64,000 nucleotides of DNA, from positions 21,144,260 to 21,208,259 of the forward strand of contig NC_081409.1 of assembly GCF_030272615.1 (NCBI RefSeq), given 5' to 3'. This DNA comes from Cryptomeria japonica. Taxonomy: Eukaryota > Streptophyta > Pinopsida > Cupressales > Cupressaceae. The translations under genes and the position numbers were made by a program. Below the pieces are notes generated by a model that worked only from the letters and a program-made list of their open reading frames with translations, did no database searches and had not been told where the DNA came from. Shown here piece by piece: positions 61,308-64,000 of the stretch (positions within the stretch are counted from its first letter, which is position 1; every line of letters starts with the position of its first letter).

Positions 61308-62412
61308 GGACCTGCCTTTCAAATGCCTATGTCCCTGTTGTTGAGATAATTTTTGGAAGACTGTGGCTGCTCTATGTCTTCATGGACCCACCTTTCAGGT
61401 TGTTTGTTGTGGGAGGGATGTGTGGGTTATTCTACCCCCTCTCTTCTGGTGCTTAGGGTTGGGGCTTTTTTGCTTCATTTTATGCCCTAGTCTAACTTTT
61501 GTTGTAGGGTAGTTTCTCTTCTCCCACGCTCCTTCACTTTTGGGGTGTGGTGGGGAGTTGGTTTTTGTTTTGTCTTTGCCCATGGTTTCCTACAGAGTTT
61601 GGGTGTTCTTATGAGTATTCCTGGAAGTGGGTTCTTGGAAGAAGAATGTGGGGTTTGGATTCTCTTCTTTGTGCTTGTCTTAAAGGTGTTTTTTCCTCTT
61701 CTTACATGGAGGAACTTGGCTTGGTCTGTGGATCTCAGATGCCTTTGGATGGGCTTGTGTTGCTGGCTCACTTCCTACATGAAGAGACTCCTTTTGAGGT
61801 GTATTTTTCATCGTGGGGTGTTGTTAAGGTTTTTGGTGTGGTGGCTTCAGTTCAGTTCTTGGGGAAAGATGGTTTACTGGGTGGAGTTGGTGTTTTCCTT
61901 ATTGTGGCAGGTGGGAAGTGGTGTTATATTGAGGGTTGGTTACACTACAAGCACCTAATCAGAGAGGGCTTTGATCCCTTCCTATGTGTCATAGTGGTGA
62001 ATGCTGATCTCTTATGGGGATTACCATCTTCTTCTCAGGTTGGTGTTTTTGTTCTTGCTACCCCATGTTCTTCTATGGCCCCTCTTGTGGTTTGGGGCTA
62101 TTGTGTTTTGTTAGGATTGCCTCTCAAAATCCATGTGTTTCTTCTTACTCCCTTGGCTACCCTTCTTTCAGTTTGAGGGGTATTGTTTGGATGGTTGAGG
62201 GTTCTATCCTAAACCCCTTTGTTATGGTTTGATGCTTCTGGTGTAATGGGAACCTCTGTTCCACCGGTTTGAGGATCTGATCAAAATCCTCTTTTCAAAA
62301 AAGGGCCTATCCTTTTTGGTGGGCTCATTGCTTGTGAGTTTTCCCTTGTGCGTCTATTGGCGGTTATGTATCGGTAATGGGCCTATCCCATCTTTTATTA
62401 ATCAAAACATCA
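61308..62412 (+). mobile_element. Second ~1.1-kb non-LTR retroposon
   Basis: Flanked by TAGTACATTTCAT at 61295-61307 and 62413-62425. It ends ATCTTTTATTAATCAAAA before the downstream duplication. G+T-rich sense strand, length 1105 bp and a TTAATCAAAA-like tail match the element at 4856-5981. Overlapping ORFs (61545-61958, 61547-62176) lie in different frames, are hydrophobic and Cys/Trp/Val-rich, and match no domain I know; I treat them as chance openings in G+T-rich sequence. Confidence 0.7.
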
Positions 62413-62425
62413 TAGTACATTTCAT

Positions 62426-63739
62426 TCTATCATCAATCAACTTACAAGTCTAAACTCCACAATCAATGGTGATAATGCTAAATAAATATTACTAGAGATA
62501 TTATGCATTCTGAAAGTTTTGATCAAATTATTTTTAAAATAAATATAATGAATCCTATTAAGAATTTATGATTTCTTCTTTGATTGATGCAGAAAGTAGA
62601 GATAAAATAATTCAATTAGTGAATAAGCTACTTTGCTTGTTAGGAAGAAGTATATCATTTCAATAGGAAAAGAATTCAAATATTATTCTTGTCAAAAAGG
62701 TGAACTTGTTCAAATAAATTGTATTCAATGGGCTAAAGATTTCATCATGGGAAATTGAAGAAAGTAAAGCTCTTGTTGTAGCCTAAGGTGAAACATAATA
62801 TTGCAGTTTTACAATGTATGAGAACCATGCTATAATATTGACATTAATTATGTCCTTTAGAAATTAAGTTAGGGTCTTATTGGAGGTTGGAGGAAATGTT
62901 AGGATATCTATCATATTGGGCTAGCTTCTTGCTCAAGTATGATTTATTGCAAAAGAAGAATATTTTCCTATTTCTATCCCTTAAGAAAAGAGATATATTG
63001 GTATCATTTGTGTCCATGAAGAAAAAAGGGGACCTAGTATCTTGAGATTTCTTTTGAGTGTTAATGAATAAAAGAGGGGACTAACATCTTGAGATTCTTG
63101 TGAGTGCATTTAATGTATTCATGTTTGGCTGAGGTTTGGTACAACAAAGGATTGATTTGACACACTCAAATGATATGTGGAATCTCAAAGGACAATTTTT
63201 CTCTCATGTACAACACTAGAAGATGAATTTTGACACAATCAAATGAGAAATGGAATTTTAGATTAAATTTATTATCTCATTTTGCAAGGGGGTTGGGGAC
63301 ACTTTATGGTCTCTCATATTGTGCAAAGGTTTGTAGGTTCTATAGTCAAGAGATGCACAAATGTAGTTAGTCTAGTGCTTCCTAGGTGAGTTAGGAGGAC
63401 TTGTGAAGGTGCTTCATCAAAATCTCGATAAGGTTTGTGTTCAACTATTGCAAAGTTCCACCCTTGTTCCAATTAATTTAATAACAGGAGAAAGTTAGAA
63501 TATTATAATATGTTTAGCAATAGATTATATTAAAAAGATATTAAATTTAGGTAATAGTTAGTTATTTCTATAAGTAGGTTGGTTTGATATGAGAAAATAA
63601 AGATTTTAAAAAGACAACTAGAATTTAATGTAAAACAATTGATTGAATATCATTTTCAATTTATCATTTGCTCATTCTCTTGATTTTATCAATTTAAATA
63701 AATCCATAGGGAGATGAGAGGAGGACATGTTAGAAATTA
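62426..63739. other. Unannotated AT-rich sequence
   Basis: No gene or element recognised. 63000-63110 has 'gggga.cta.catcttgagattc' twice, and 'tttgacaca(a/c)tcaaatga' occurs twice near 63160-63245. Confidence 0.45.
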
Positions 63740-64000
63740 GGATCTTAGGATGCTAATCATTATAAACAAGATTATAAAGTAAATGAAATATGAAACATAC
63801 ATGCAAAATGTACACATTATACAAGATATACATGGGGAAAACCCTTTCGGGTAAAAAACCCCATAAAGCATCATTTAATTAAAACACTTACAAATATAGT
63901 CTATCATAAAATAGACATGAACCTGGGGACACTCCTCCAATACTTCCACATGGCCAATAATACCTCATATGCGTAGTGATACAACTCACCATAAAGCTCC
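63740..64000 (-). other. Possible LTR edge running off the window
   Basis: ATGGGGAAAACCCTTTCGGG followed by TAAAAAACCCCAT resembles the 'ggaaaacccaagatgggaaaaa' block of the Copia LTRs here. Too short to assign. Confidence 0.3.

Noticed and set aside
61545-62176. Overlapping hydrophobic ORFs as membrane protein genes
   Set aside because: Two frames are open at once in G+T-rich retroposon sequence, and there is no recognisable domain or start context.

Overview
This is nuclear DNA of a large-genome plant: AT-rich, packed with LTR retrotransposons, with one widely spaced multi-intron locus and no bacterial signatures. A seed plant, perhaps a gymnosperm, is my inference from the repeat style; no sequence here proves the species.

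Layout. 1-21 kb is decayed intergenic DNA: a perfect hairpin, AT and CT microsatellites, degenerate tandem repeats, a 1.1-kb non-LTR retroposon with a 19-bp target duplication (4837-6000), a G-poor CAT-rich tract (6.6-8.4 kb), a tRNA-derived SINE candidate (11.1-11.4 kb), an integrase/chromodomain relic of a Ty3/gypsy chromovirus (11.5-12.7 kb), a 2.4-kb Copia solo LTR flanked by TTTTC (15601-18005) and a leucine-rich-repeat receptor relic (19.1-20.1 kb). 21385-28138 is a decayed chromovirus with both LTRs but no integrase core. 31242-31741 is a 500-N assembly gap.

31742-40943 is the youngest-looking element: a minus-strand Ty3/gypsy element of Tat type, cut off by the gap. It has an uninterrupted gag-pol frame with a G-patch-like segment, a 2.7-kb leader, an array of twelve AGCGCT palindromes, a primer-binding site matching 41 nt of tRNA-Trp including CCA, and a 1.44-kb LTR. 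The palindrome array and the long primer-binding site are the most unusual signals in the window.

41212-56567 is a CUL1-type cullin locus (SCF ubiquitin-ligase scaffold) with about 19 exons and introns in place. It carries a frameshift, at least three in-frame stops and one or more damaged splice sites, so I call it a duplicated, unprocessed pseudogene. Its sixth intron holds a complete but dead Copia element (43041-49734, target duplication AGCTA), and two other introns hold their own degenerate tandem repeats. Downstream are a minus-strand Copia relic (59.1-60.8 kb) and a second 1.1-kb retroposon (61308-62412) of the same style as the one at 4.9 kb.

No intact host gene is seen. Apart from the Tat gag-pol frame, every recognisable coding region is broken.
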